64,000 nt of DNA from Rugalucina vietnamica (GCA_964017185.1 OZ024884.1:15886548-15950547), one strand, 5' to 3'; shown: positions 44,652 to 56,473, counted from the stretch's first letter. Made by a program: numbers and translations. Notes: generated from the letters alone by a model not told the origin.

Positions 44652-44785
44652 TAACTCATTTAAGCCTGGCGTCCCTTTTGTGGGACATAGGCAAACATAA
44701 TAGCCCAGATGTGACGCCGCAGAAAGCGGCGTCCCATCTGGGGCTATTCTCTTTGCTTAGAGGATTTTCGTCGAAAAATGAGTTA
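44652..44785. repeat. Nested hairpin
   Basis: Outer arms TAACTCATTT / AAATGAGTTA. The inner stem is AATAGCCCAGATG.GACGCCG with its mirror CGGCGTCCCATCTGGGGCTA around CAGAAAG. No iterons or TGACGTCA core are adjacent. Confidence 0.7.
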
Positions 44786-46364
44786 GAAATTTAAAATCAC
44801 TCCAAACACCCCTTAAAGTGAAAGTGGACTCATCCAATTGATAATGATGGGAAAATCCATTCGTCAAATATGGGTTAACAAGTTTTAGTATAATGACATT
44901 GCTGTCTGGGATGTATTTCTCCGAAAATTAATCAGCAGACCACTCTTCGGCTAGAACTATGATATGTGCGACATGATTTGTTTTCGCACAAGTTATAAAG
45001 CGACACTGAGATTATGTTTAGACCTGCAGAACTAGATAATGAAAATGTCAGATGTCTGAAAGTGTTGGAAATTAATCAGACAGATGCATGAAATTCTTAT
45101 CAGTGATTATACAGTTATGTCCCTACTTGCATTAATATATAAATATACTGACGTCAACAAAAAACGCCTTAGTCAAGTTTGGCATACCATGCTGCCAAGA
45201 TTAACGATTTTAATTATTTCATATATTGGTCATATCTTTTGATAACATTTTACGCATTCGTAAATGCTGAAATGAAATTATTCAGACAGCTGCTTGAAAA
45301 ATGACATACCGTTAAAATATGCACCCTTGCAAAAAGCCTATTCGCTTTATGAACCGGTTTATCAGGCATCGCTTATTTCGGTTTATAAAAGTCTCCTTTC
45401 CAATACCAACGCATAAGCCATAGAGTATGATATCCATTCGTGACCATACATTTTCTGAAAACTAGCGTTATTGACGTCACTGCAGGTAATTATCTATGCT
45501 TAATGGTTATCGCCGTCAAAATGGTCAAAAGTGCTTTCAAAGGCTATCATGGCATGGCTATTCGACATAGAATAGTTTCTATTGTTACTTTTGCTGCCCT
45601 TTAACGAGAAACGAACGTCCTTATGGATGAAATGTTCTTGACGTCTTGGAAATAAGCGTCAGAATATAACTGCTCTTTCTCGGTTATTCAATTGAAATAA
45701 TGCGACGACGTTATGAAAATAAACTAGCGGTGTGCATCTGAATATAACGGCATCGCTTCTGAAATGTTTCAGCATTAGAACTCTTGAGCATCAGAGACGT
45801 CGACGTCAAAAAGAGTTTGCTGCAGAAGCATCAGCGTAAGCGTTACGGTAACAAAAATCGATATAGGGATTTTTATACCTATGTAGTCGTTCCGGATGCC
45901 AGAAACCGAGCAATATCATTTTAGTTCCGTCCATTTCGTTTCTGGTGAAATATTATTTTCAGTATTTCAACTTCACGTACACACTGTACATGTAGTCTAG
46001 TAATGTGACGTTTCAAAATTTGGATGTTCTCGAGTTTGTAAAACGACTTTATATGGCTTTCAAGAATTTTTACCTCAAAATAAAAGCTGAGGACAATGCA
46101 AATTTCGTTTATATTATACATCTATTGGCCAAGTTATGCAACATTTTCGATGAGGCGTTTTTATTGACGTCAGTATATATGATTGATACTATGATAAAGT
46201 TTAAACATTATTTGTTTTACTTCAATTACACAAAAATCTCGTCGAACGTGTATGTGCGTTCTTGAAGGCGTGGATGTTGGGGTTATATGCTGTCAGACAT
46301 GGTAGAGGAAGCAGGAGAACCCAGGGAAAATCACCAACTGGATGGTCGACCACTATCCTGTGCA
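44786..46364. other. Unassigned stretch with several GACGTC palindromes
   Basis: TGACGTCA or GACGTC occurs near 45151, 45473, 45640, 45798 and 46168, more often than expected in AT-rich DNA. The plus frame at 46005-46265 has no splice signals that convince me. Confidence 0.35.
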
Positions 46365-46440
46365 TGCCTTAACCCGGATTCGAACCTTCATAGCAGAGAT
46401 GACAAGCTAGTGCGTAATTCACTATGCTATCCAGGCCCCT
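46365..46440 (-). repeat. tRNA-like pseudo-sequence
   Basis: On the minus strand, GGATAGCATAGTGAATTACG resembles a D arm, CTTGTCATC an anticodon loop and GGTTCGAATCC a T arm (box B). The acceptor arms do not pair, so this is a SINE head or tRNA pseudogene and not a working tRNA. Confidence 0.45.
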
Positions 46441-46471
46441 ATGATTCTATGATCCAGTGAGAAAGCATTAT

Positions 46472-47187
46472 CATTTACGAAAACTTAACCATGCAATATT
46501 TAGAGATTATCACATGGGCATTTTGGTTATCGCCCGCAGTATCAACCCGAGACTCCATTATCAAGCCCGAGAGCTTTAGCTCGAGGGCTGATAATGGTCG
46601 AGGGTTGATACGAAGGGCGATTACCAAAATGCCCATGTTATAATCTGTTTATCACATCTTCTTAATCTTCTATTCCAAAGATTGTGTTTAGAAATGCGAA
46701 ACACGTTTATTTCTGCGTTGAAGCAGAAAATGGCACCATAAAAATGACGTTACAAAGACGTCACGTCATTTAACTTGACGTCACATATACCGTGGCGCGA
46801 CAACGTCGCATGCGGGCATTATAACCTCTCTCCGTTCAAAATGCATGATTATCGGTTATCAGCCCGCCCATGCTGATAACCAGAAGGCGGGAAACACATT
46901 ATAACATATGCAAACTTGAGGTTATCGCTGGAAATATAAGTCTAAGTATGTGATAAGTATGCTTTATCTTAAACTGTAAAAATTGAAAATTTTCATTGGA
47001 ATAATTTTGATATTTTTGCTCAAAATATTGATTGTGGGTACATGTAACAACCGCCTCACGAGGCGGTTCTACAGAGCACCAAAATCTATGTTTTAAAGCG
47101 AAGATAGAAAATATAGGTAAACACAGTTTTTCTATATAAAAGTGTGGTATAAGAGGGTATATATTATACAGACATGTTGTCGTGATG
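46472..47187 (+). mobile_element. MITE family A copy 9, with nested hairpin element
   Basis: The left 46472-46500 (TTTACGAAAACTTAACCATG) and right 46965-47187 (palindrome ACCGCCTCACGAGGCGG, end GACATGTTGTCGTGATG) belong to the MITE. H4 separates them. Confidence 0.75.
46500..46965. mobile_element. Hairpin-ended element H4, inserted in a MITE
   Basis: Hairpin 46503-46640: ACATGGGCATTTTGG ... CCAAAATGCCCATGT, with inner arms TATCAACCC / GGTTGATA and centre GCCCGAGAGCTTTAGCTCGA. Core: ATGACGTTACAAAGACGTCA, then CTTGACGTCACA (46744-46788). Right: GGTTATCAGCCCGCCCATGC and TGATAACC, a short hairpin reusing the words of the long one. Confidence 0.7.
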
Positions 47188-47808
47188 TTTTGTAGATTTG
47201 TAACGTCTGAATTTCTATGATTCGACGTTTCTTATTTATAATACTAATTCTTCTGAAATTTACAGCAAATGGTTAGTTTCCTTCACTATATCAAAAATAA
47301 ACCAATGGCTAGGGTTAAAACGTAAAAGCCGTCAATGATCATTTTATGGCGGGGATTAAGTCGATTTTAATGAACCAAACTTAGCTTAAACAGTGGATCA
47401 AACGTTTAATGTTACGTTTGATCCTAATACAATTTGTGATTAAAATATAAAAGCTTGATCCTTTTGAAGCAATGAAAACGTTCAAAGGGAGGTATTATGG
47501 GCCATATTGCGCAATTTCGGGTACTGAACCCCCATCAGTGACCCTTTATAATCTGACGACGACAGCCAGATTTCACAAATTTACACAAGGGAAGTCGAAA
47601 TCAAAGACACATGCCTTAATACGGTCAAATAATTAAACCTGTTTAGAAGACGGTTCTAAACGTAAGACGTAATGATGAAACAAACAGAATCTGCAGCGTT
47701 TTAGTGATCTATATATATATAAGTATACATACACATATTGTAACCTTCTTCTTGATAAATAATTAATAACATGTACTGCAAATTATTGCAAACTTTCGAA
47801 GTTCGTTA
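47188..47808. other. Unassigned stretch
   Basis: 47500-47570 weakly recalls the CCTTTAAGAGCAGTG element (GGGCCATATTGCGCAATTTC). Nothing else. Confidence 0.35.
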
Positions 47809-48333
47809 TGCCTAGGTCACACTAGCAATTACGAATGCTGCGGATAGTTGCGGATACTGTACGTAGCAGTCCGCAGGAATTAGTGGGCGGGGCTAACTGT
47901 TCTAAATGAGTTTACGTAACAGATACGAATACATACGGTATAGTTACGGGTATATTCGGATACATACGGAAAGTAACTTGTCTACATACCTTTCGATACC
48001 ATCTGTTACGTTTAGACACGGACATGCACCTTCAGATACGCATTTGTAACGTTCTCTTGCGTATAAAACGCTGCAATGTGATGTAAGTAACCGCTGTTTA
48101 TTGTCAAAGTACAGTCACACTAGCACATACGGATGCGACGGACGCTACGGACAAGTCTCACACGTATCTATCCGTTATATACGTAGCACTTCGTATCGTA
48201 TACGTATATGACCGTAGCTGTACGTGTTGCATCCGCAGGGTCCGTAGAATCCGCGCACAAATTTTGAAAAAAGTCAAAATGTCGATACGGAAGAAACATC
48301 CGTATCTGCACGTGAAGAAATTATAGAACATAA

Positions 48334-49171
48334 CCCAGCTAACAAGAAACGTTTTTGGAACGTTCGCCTTTGGTTGTATGAAGGTTTGGGTGAACTTAAC
48401 GTTCTTAGAATGTTATACCAACGTTCGACTTTGGTTATATGAACGTTTGGCTGAGCCTAACGTTTGAAGGACGTTTTACAAATATACATGCCGAAATCTG
48501 AAAATCAAATAGAGTTACTAAATAGTTTCTAGAATAAAGATACAAGACCGCGACATAACGACATGCGCAAATTTCATTTTTTGTATGATTTTCATACATT
48601 GGTTCCATTACAACGTTAAAAAACGTTTTCGAAATTTCGAAGCACATGGCGTGCCACGTGGAGGAAGCTTCCGGTATTTTCAAAACGCGAGAACAAAGGA
48701 AACTGCGATAAGGTAAATACAACTTTTTATTCAATGTTGCTCCGAACTAATGTGGGTTTAAGCTTTTTGTTTGCCATTTATGTTGTATCTAAAATACCTA
48801 GATGTAAAGGAAAATAAATCAACAGAATGAATGATATTTTTGAAACGTCATGTGTTTTCGCAGCTATCAATATTTTGTGCTTTATGAGGCGGGTATTAGC
48901 CGCAAAATGCAATCGCCTGGTTCAGAAAATATTTAACTAATCTCTATATAGTGTATAATTAAGGCACTGCAATTTTCATTTACATAAAGGGCCTCGAAGA
49001 GTTTCAAATTCATTTGTACAATATACGTTATTGAAATGTTTTAGAAACGTTCTGAAATAACGTTTCTCAAATTATATGTTTCAGGATCCCTGCAGGTGTG
49101 ATAGAAAAAGGTTAGGAGCAGAAACTACGACACAAGGCTCTAGAGAATACCATTTGGTCATTTGGACCCTA

Positions 49172-49204
<33 letters not shown>

Positions 49205-49668
49205 TATAATAATAATAAGAAACAAACAAAGTGTCATTGTTTGTATTGTTAAATGATGTTTTGGTATTACGTTTAACCTTCAAACAGGTTAAATCGTTAA
49301 CGACAGAGATGCACAGCTTTCTTTGCAATATAAAATTTGTATTGTAGCCGGATAGAACAGTTTTGGATTTCCGATCCTCATGCAGCTCAGTTTGGGAGAG
49401 GTGGTGTTTTCCCTAGAATTAGGGGGACCGATCCTCATGACGAACTAGAGTTGAAGGGGTGGCGCAGAGGTTCAAAAACTATTCTAACCGGCTACTATAC
49501 GTTACCTTTAGGTCGTGGGAAAGTTTACAAAAACGTTTTACCAAAACGTTTAGAAATACTTTTTGGAAATTCCACAAAATCCCTAAAAAAACACAAACTA
49601 CCAAACGTTTTCAAAACCAAAATGAAACGTTCCAGTAACGTTTTAGAAACGTTTGTTTGTTAGCTGGG
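48334..49668. mobile_element. Iteron-filled DNA element, AACGTT type, nested
   Basis: 1335 bp. Ends CCCAGCTAACAAGAAACGTT and AACGTTTGTTTGTTAGCTGGG are inverted. Subterminal regions repeat AACGTT and its variants (GGAACGTTCG, AAACGTTTT). It contains an (AAT)n run at 49171-49218. The target duplication is not clear. No transposase is seen. Confidence 0.75.
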
Positions 49669-49674
49669 AATATG

Positions 49675-49870
49675 CTTTGATTGATTGATCAATTGATTGA
49701 TCGAGAGATTAACTGATCGAAAGTTTGAGTGACCGATCAAGACCGATCGGGTTATTGATCGATTGAGTGGTCGTTCTTTTGATCGATCTATCGAGTGATT
49801 GATCGATTGCGATCGATCGATTGATTGATACCTTGATGGATAGATCGAGTGATTGATCAACCGAGTGATA
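49675..49870. repeat. TGATTGATCGAT-rich low-complexity stretch
   Basis: About 195 bp of irregular TGAT and GATC words (GATTGATTGATC, GATCGATCGATTG), lying within the outer TACGGA element directly beside the nested element's right end. Open frames over it are chance. Confidence 0.7.
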
Positions 49871-50879
49871 GTCGTAAAACAACGGAAATAACTTCTCATA
49901 ATACTATAATTTGAGTAACATTTGTGTGTTTGCGTGTTCGTTTGTTGGTTCTCCAATTTTTCTAAGATATTGCAGCCTGCCTCTCAGCTAGTAAAAGCAA
50001 TGCAAAATCTCATTCTGAGGAATCCATATTTTTCATACTGGCAAAAGGAATGCATTGAAAGCACGTGCATATATGTGAGCATTGGACGCACGGGCGATTT
50101 TGTGAGAAAGCGGTATACTTTTAATTAAGTAACTGTACGCCGACAAAGACCGTAACTTAACGAAACAGCACATATGAAACAGTATCGATCCGCAACAAAT
50201 ACTTACGACAAGATACGTTTAGTTACGGAATAGATACGTTTTTTGATACCGATTAGATACGGACAATTACGGGTTTTTCATCCGTGCCTGATTTTTGACA
50301 ATTATCAAATCTTGGCTGCGGATCTTCCGTGCCCTATAAATAATGCACGTACAGATACGGACTTTACGGATATGCTACGAATCGTTACGGACAGGACGGA
50401 CAAATACGGAAGCCCTATCCGCAGCGTCCGCAGCGACCGTAAGTGCTAGTGTGACCTAGGCATTAGTCCGACGTATGTCGTTTTATTGCGCTAAAAGCTT
50501 AGACTCATAGATTATTAAAAGGTATTCATTACAACACTAATTCTCGGCGTACGTTCGGTTAATTTCTGACCTGTTCGGATGTCTAACATTATCCTATGTT
50601 TCTGATTTCGCTTGTAATATAAAGTGGAGCGGTCAAAGAACCTTAATCGTAAGACCAACCTTATAACATGTATATGAAAAGGGGCAATTCTGAGATATCT
50701 TAGATACAGAAGGAATGTGTGATCATTGTCTGAGGAATATCAACATCACAATGATGCAAATCATAATGAATCTGTTATGTCCAAATATGTGATAGTAAGG
50801 TCGCACACCAGCTTCTCATGCGTTTCTCGTTTAAACAGATTACATAAGTGCCGCTGCCTAGTCTATGTGCAAAGACCGT

Positions 50880-51060
50880 CAAAGATAATTGACGTTCTTG
50901 GCGCATTTCCAGCTAAGAACCTTACGTCCAAGTCAGGCCCACATGTGTTTTATTGATGGCAGATTTAGCTGCTATTACGTTTCTGGTGTGATGTTCGTTA
51001 TGGCAACGTGCACTGTCCTGCTGTAAAATGCCAGCATTACCGTTTTGTATGTAAGGGACC
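50880..51060 (-). pseudogene. Tc1/mariner transposase remnant
   Basis: The minus frame contains VVPYIQNGNAGILQQDSARC and HNEHHTRNVI. This fits the Tc1 catalytic region in which the second Asp lies in (F/L)QQDNARPH. The Asp is kept, the following NARPH reads SARCH. The frame ends soon after, with no DPNPIEH-type segment. Confidence 0.5.
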
Positions 51061-51063
51061 ACA

Positions 51064-51180
51064 CAGCTGATCAGCGCTTTGGGTTTCGCTACACAATTAG
51101 TACAATTCTTCATTTTTTAAAAATCCAACATTGCAAGCCATCTTCTGTGAAAATACAGACCTGTCAAGTTTATTGGACCT
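51064..51180. mobile_element. hAT-like MITE fragment, copy 4
   Basis: GCTGATCAGCGCTTTGGGTT, ATTAGTACAATTCTTC and AAGCCATCTTCTGTG match the other copies. Both ends are lost. Confidence 0.5.
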
Positions 51181-51182
51181 GT

Positions 51183-51320
51183 AGCTCGTTTCACGAAGCT
51201 CACTTAGGACATATCTTATCTTATGATCAAGACTAATCTTAGGAGTGACTTGTGATCTATCTTAACGGTAAGACTAATCTTATGTTTGAAGTTGTGACTT
51301 GCTCATAAGATTGAATTCAT
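51183..51320. repeat. Repeat end with GCTCGTTTCACGAAGC
   Basis: The same end, in reverse, is at about 59275-59305 (GCTTTGTGAAACGAGC). TCTTA/TAAGA words are common to both. Probably ends of one MITE family. Confidence 0.5.
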
Positions 51321-51382
51321 TTCAAGGTCAAACACACCAAACAGTTAGTTTCAAGTATGTCAAATCATAGAATTGAATAAAT

Positions 51383-51470
51383 ATTGGTGATAGCTCAGTG
51401 GTTTTATGGAAGTAATTAAATTAGCATTTTTTGCCATAATATGAACCAGACGATCCGAGATCGAATCCAT
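51383..51470 (+). repeat. tRNA-like pseudo-sequence
   Basis: GGTGATAGCTCAGTGGTTTT resembles a D arm and GAGATCGAATCC a T arm, too far apart for a normal tRNA without an intron. Similar heads are at 52309, 56350 and 62186. Confidence 0.35.
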
Positions 51471-52308
51471 TTTTCTCTTTTTTTCTTTTCTTTTTTTTTC
51501 TTTCTGTTTCAATATAAATACATGTACTTAAATCTACCAACTGTTTTATTGTAATGCTATAGACTATTTCGTCTTCAAATCGAAAACAAATATCTTTAAC
51601 ACCAGTGTCTGCCTTTTACACTGTGTGATAAACCTGATGCATCGGGCGGCCAATCTGTTTATCAAAGCCCTGTTCCGATTTGGAGAAATATTGTCAACTT
51701 AGGTCTAGTTATACTCGTAATTATATATACAGCTCATGTTGTTTGCAGTTAAAATAAAAATTGGACCCATTGGGGCCCTAAGAAATTTTAGATGGGCTTC
51801 TTGTACCGCTCCAAGCAAAGCTTATACGTTCTGATTAGGCTACTGGTTAACCGCTCAGGTCTGAGCCTGCCTAGAAACCGTGGTAAAGTCAAACCATCCA
51901 TACACATAAGCCTTACGTTGGTACTTTATACTGAGCCACACACAACGCATCACGAGTATGGCATGTTTTTTGCATTTCAATGAAATGTAAGATAGTCTAC
52001 CATACAAATGCTGGTCAGCAATCGCCTATGAATTAATAGACTAGTACAAGTAAGGATTGGCTTACTAACTAAATTAGTAAACTAACGGTGGCGGACACAA
52101 ATTATACTTTTAAGACTATTATATCACGAAAATTTGCTGCACACTAACGGTTTTGAAGCTAGATCCACCCAGCTTAGTCGGGCAGTCAAGCGAAACATTG
52201 ACGTCATTTCCACTGTTATGAACTATGTACTTTATCACATATTTGTATGTGCTAAAACTGACAGTGTGTTCGTTTTAAATACAGCATACCTTGAACAAAT
52301 TCCATAGC

Positions 52309-52372
52309 CTAGTGGTTAATGCACTTGACTGCCACCCGGGCAACCTCGGTTCGAGTCTCCACTCTGTCACTT
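52309..52372 (+). repeat. tRNA-like pseudo-sequence
   Basis: TAGCCTAGTGGTTAATGC (box A) and GGTTCGAGTCTCC (box B) with near-normal spacing. Acceptor arms do not pair. Probably a SINE head followed by a T run. Confidence 0.45.
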
Positions 52373-52413
52373 TTTTTTTCTAGCAAATCGTTTCGTTAAA
52401 CAAGTATATTTAA

Positions 52414-52687
52414 CATCACGAGAATATATCCGTATAATGTATACCCCCTTATATCCAATTTTTTAGCGAAACTGGGGGTAGCAGGGGTATACATAATTTT
52501 CTTATTTTTGCTCCAACGCATAGATTGTGGGTACTCGTTAGAACCGCCTCGGCGAGGCGGTTCTAACGTGTGCCCACAATTTATGTTTTGAGCAAAAGTG
52601 AGAAAAATATTTAAATTTTCAGATAAACAATTTCAATTTTAAAGCTAAAAAATTATCTGTTTATTGCATGGGCAAGTTTTAATAATG
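52414..52687 (-). mobile_element. MITE family A copy 10
   Basis: CATCACGAGAATATATCC at the left. The intact palindrome runs from TACTCGTTAGAACCGCCTCG through to its mirror. TTTTAATAATG is at the right. Confidence 0.85.
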
Positions 52688-52727
52688 AATCCGCGATTTC
52701 TTATTTTATTGCACATGCCTTCCTTTT

Positions 52728-52920
52728 TAGCTCGCCTGTCTTTTGAATATGTATAATGAATCAAGTTGATTCTTTGCATGTTGGCAGATGTTTGTTTGAA
52801 GTTTAATGCTGTACCATCAAGACCGGCATGAGTGACCTCATGGTCATGGATCATAGATTTTAATTGATACAGTGGCAAAGCACAAGACAGGCGAGCTACG
52901 CTGTCCTGCGGCATCTCTTA
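52728..52920. mobile_element. One-unit relative of the 13.6-kb tandem-array element
   Basis: TTAGCTCGCCTGTC at the left and CAGGCGAGCTACGCTGTCCT at the right enclose a single core unit with AAGTTGATTCTTTGCATGTT and TCATGGTCATGGATCATAG. Confidence 0.75.
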
Positions 52921-54350
52921 TTTATTGCAGGTGACAAAAGTCCAAAAGTCTTTCTTTTCTTTTAAATCACACTCACACTCTGTCGCTTGAGTCAGGCGTG
53001 TTCCGGACGTATGGCGTGTGAGTCAGGCATGTGCCGGAAGTAAAAATGAATGTCAAAACGCTGAAAATTTAGGAGTACATTTCTGTTACGTCTTTGAAAC
53101 GTCCAAACCATTGTCTCAGAAACTGGGAACGCGCATACATGTAGCTTACACTGACATGCCTAAAGCTTGCACCGAATGCATTCACTGTGTATTTATAAAC
53201 GCACCTGTATAAAACAAACGTACTTTTCAATCTTTAAGCATGTTTGTTTGTGCATATAAGAATTTCATGGGATGTAAGCTGCACTTTGATTCGTTTGTGT
53301 TCAAGCCATGATAAACCGTGCTTCGTGTATTTTAAGAAGTTAGAGGTCAGAAAAAACACCATGTCAGTTCAATAGCAGGTGTAACAGAAGTAACAGAAGT
53401 CGCCAAAAGAAGTGTTTTGAATCGGCTGTGGTTGGCTCTATGCAATGTCTATGTCTGTGTCGAGCGTTCATTTGTCAAGTTTGTTTATACGATCTATAGA
53501 AACGACATGGTTTTTTTTCTTACCCCTTACACGTCAAAAAATCAGGTAGCACGGGGTATGTTTGCTTTTATAGAATCAAATAAAAGTATGTTATCCCAAA
53601 CTTTCGTGAAAATGAAATTCTCAAAGTCGCCAAACGCAAAGCGCTGCCCGACTAGTTCAAGTTTGTCTTATCATCCTGACGTAATACCGGCAAACAACGC
53701 ATATGGTATAACAATTCAAGTCATTGGGGGGGGGGGGGGGGGGGGTAAATAGCATAGGCATTTCAAAACGTATTTGAACTAGATTAGAAGCTCTGCCTGG
53801 AGGCACAAGCAGTCAATCTATTTCTCCTAGGCCTCAATGGGCGGGGGTCCCAACCGAATTCTAAGCGTTTATGTACTGAACTGTCGCGTTTCACTAATAC
53901 AATCTGCGTAAATCGTACGGGATGATGGCACTTTCTCCGTCTGCAACACATACGTTAAATGCGACATATATACTGAACAAAATTGAAAACGCTACGTTTG
54001 TTTTGTTTCAAGTTGTACATTGACATCGTGTGGAGGTTTAAAAATCAACGGTATTTTTTATCTACACCTGTTACACATGTTAATGCGACGCATACGTAAA
54101 AAGTCGAAAACATTACGCATAACAAATTTTGTTGTGACGGTCTGATTTTCCACAAAGATAGGTGGAATAACCATGACTGTTTATAAGACCCCTTAGATTT
54201 TAGATGCTTAACACAACTTAACTTTAATTCAAAATATAGGGACTACACAACTAAAAAAAATACCACCTGTTATGCATGTTTTGCAATCAAATGAAACAAG
54301 GGGCAAATACTATGTGTAGTGTTTTCACTTCTATAGATGAAATTGCGAAA
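52921..54350. other. Unassigned stretch
   Basis: Contains a run of 19 G at 53726-53745. Frames on the plus strand lack splice signals and homology I can see. Confidence 0.35.
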
Positions 54351-54354
54351 ATGA

Positions 54355-54500
54355 TTATAAAATTTACAGTAATTTTCTTTGGCTCCACGTTGCCAAAATT
54401 TTAGAGTCACTGAAGAGGCTTTTTAGTAGCTAAAACCGCGGTATGGCCCATTCCCTTTCTCATTAATATGTTCACTGCTCTTAAAGGATCTCGGTTTTAA
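54355..54500. mobile_element. Half copy of the CCTTTAAGAGCAGTG element
   Basis: TTTCTTTGGCTCCACGTTGC, AACCGCGGTATGGCCCATTC and GTTCACTGCTCTTAAAGG match the right half of the 35.9-36.4 kb element. Confidence 0.7.
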
Positions 54501-54620
54501 TTTTTATTATATACCAAAATTTAAAACAGGTAAGATGAAAACTGACAATACTGATTCTCTTTTCAGTTTGGGCCTTTGAATGTGCATTACTGACATTTAG
54601 GTGAATCCATTTTAATTTTT

Positions 54621-55401
54621 TATCGCACCTGCTCAGAGCAGGGTGCGATATAGGAGTCCTAATTTCCGTGCGTCCGTTCGTTCGTCCGTACGTCCGTCCG
54701 TCCGTCAACATTTACGTCGAAGTTTGGCTATCTCTACATCAGTGATAGCTGCGAGTGTGAAACCTTGTATAGTAATTGTCCTTGACATACCCTTCAAGCA
54801 CGGCTTGACCCAGTGCCCTTGACCTATATTTCACGGTCCATTGACTTTGTTCATTTTTACGTCGAAGTTTTTTTCTGCATCAGTCTTAGCTACGAGTGTG
54901 AAACCTTGCATAGTAATTGTCCTTGACATACCCTTCAAGCATGCACCTTGACCCGCTGACATTGACCTAAATTTCATTTTTACGTCGAAGTATTTTTTTC
55001 TGCATCAGTCATGGCTGCGAGTGTGAAACCTTGCATAATTTTTTTTTGACATGTCCTTCAAGCATGCAGCTTGACCCGCTGACCTTGACCTATATTTCAC
55101 GGTCCATTGACTTTGTTAATTTTTACGTCAAAGTTTTTTTTCTGCATCAGTCATAGCTGCGAGTGTGAAATCTTGCATGATAATTGTCCTTGACATGTCC
55201 TTCAAGCATGCTCCTTGACCCTGTGCCCTTGACCTATATTTCATGGTCCATTGACTTTGTTAATTTCAACGTCTCTGCACCTGTGATACCTGTGAGTGTG
55301 AAACCTTGCATGGTAAATGTCCTTGACATACCCTTTCAAAACACAGCTTGACCTGACCTATAGTCCACGGTTTTAGTTATTTTGCTCGATGCAGGTGAGA
55401 T
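54621..55401. mobile_element. Tandem-array element with TATCGCACCTGC / GCAGGTGAGATA ends
   Basis: A terminal stem-loop (GCACCTGCTCAGAGCAGGGTGC) and a short GTCCGT run (54661-54706) are followed by five units of about 125-160 bp. Each unit has GAGTGTGAAACCTTGCAT, GTCCTTGACAT and CTTGACC. Same plan as the 13.6, 56.5 and 59.9 kb elements, different sequence. Confidence 0.75.
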
Positions 55402-55534
55402 ATCGACCTCCGCGGCGTTCTTGTTAATTTTAAGGCGCGAGGTTTTATTTCATTTTCCGACTAAATTCCTTTTAGAAAAGAGAATGAATAACGTAACTGA
55501 ATAAAAAAAAAAAAAAAAAAATATTCGTTCAACA

Positions 55535-55610
55535 TTCGGATTGAACCCACAACCTGAGGATTACGAAGAGAGTGTTCTAACCATCACACTATGGAGATTC
55601 TTTTCTTTGT
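55535..55610 (-). repeat. tRNA-like pseudo-sequence
   Basis: Minus strand: TCCATAGTGTGATGGTTAGA (box A) and GGGTTCAATCCG (box B). Not a foldable tRNA. Confidence 0.4.
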
Positions 55611-56164
55611 CGTCATAACCTAAGACAAATATATATTCGATACACATTTGTGTAAAAGTCACACAAACCGTACATCATTCCGTACAGTAACTTTTAATTA
55701 CTACACTATAATAGTTTCAGTGTTACTTGTACTAGTCTAATAGGGTACAAGAGTGTCTGGTTTTCATAGTATGGACCATTGAGCTCGAATGAGATTGGCC
55801 AAATGGTTAATTTGGTGGCATGCGCCACCTGAGAGATTCTTGAAGTCAGTTTTTGCTTCCTTTCGGATCGTGAAAAATGATTAATTTTTTGAAACGCATA
55901 ATACAGAATGTTACAACCAGATGCTGTTAGTATGGATGTGTCAATCGCCCGGCAATCTAATCCAGTGGAAATAAAGTTTATTTGTATAACATAACAAATA
56001 CACCGATGTTGCGTTATAAGTTTGGCAGAGTATGTTGGAAGCACGTTTTGGATGCTATGACATCCTAATTTTGTGTGAACGTCCCATGAAATGGACGCAA
56101 TGTCTCTGCATGAACAAAGCTGTTGACTGGGGCGTTAAGCATCAACTCAAATAAACTAACTAAA

Positions 56165-56290
56165 AATAACGGGTGTGCCAGGTGGTTTTTCTCGGGGTTC
56201 TCCAGTTTTCACCCCACCTACTGATTGGTCCGTCTCATATGAGCTGAAATAACCTTGAAAGCGACGTAAAACCGAATAAAAAAAAATACA
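56165..56290 (+). mobile_element. tRNA-derived SINE, 5'-truncated
   Basis: GGTTTTTCTCGGGGTTCTCC, CATATGAGCTGAAATAACC, GACGTAAAACCG and an A-rich tail match the body and tail of the 18.9-kb SINE. The tRNA head is missing. Confidence 0.75.
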
Positions 56291-56349
56291 AATAAAAATA
56301 AAATGTTTTCTATTGGCGTTTATCAATACTGAACCAATGAATAAAAAAT

Positions 56350-56430
56350 TTGACTCGGTGGCTCAGTCGTAAGCTATGTTGTCTTCTGTCCAGGCGATCC
56401 GAGTTCGAATCCAGTCTAGGTAATGTAATA
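56350..56430 (+). repeat. tRNA-like pseudo-sequence
   Basis: GGTGGCTCAGTCGTAAGC (box A) and GAGTTCGAATCCAG (box B). Confidence 0.4.
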
Positions 56431-56473
56431 TTTTGTTGTTTTTTGCTTTCACATAAACACGTCCGCCATTTTT

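Larger units (their letters stand above)
47809..50462. mobile_element. Iteron-filled DNA element, TACGGA type, with nested element
   Basis: 2654 bp. Inverted ends TGCCTAGGTCACACTAGCA (47809) and the complement at 50444-50462 are flanked by TTA (47806-47808 and 50463-50465), a 3-bp duplication of the kind PIF/Harbinger elements make. Subterminal regions are packed with TACGGA / CGTCCG / ACGGATAC words. A second left-type end, CAGTCACACTAGCACATACG, lies at 48112. No transposase is seen. The element at 48334-49668 is inserted inside. Confidence 0.75.

Noticed and set aside
46365..46440. Functional tRNA gene
   Set aside because: D and T arm words are present, but acceptor strands do not pair. 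The same holds for 51.4, 52.3, 55.5, 56.4 and 62.2 kb.
53417..53752. 111-codon plus frame ending in poly-Gly
   Set aside because: The Gly run is a G homopolymer; no splice sites, homology or composition bias support coding.
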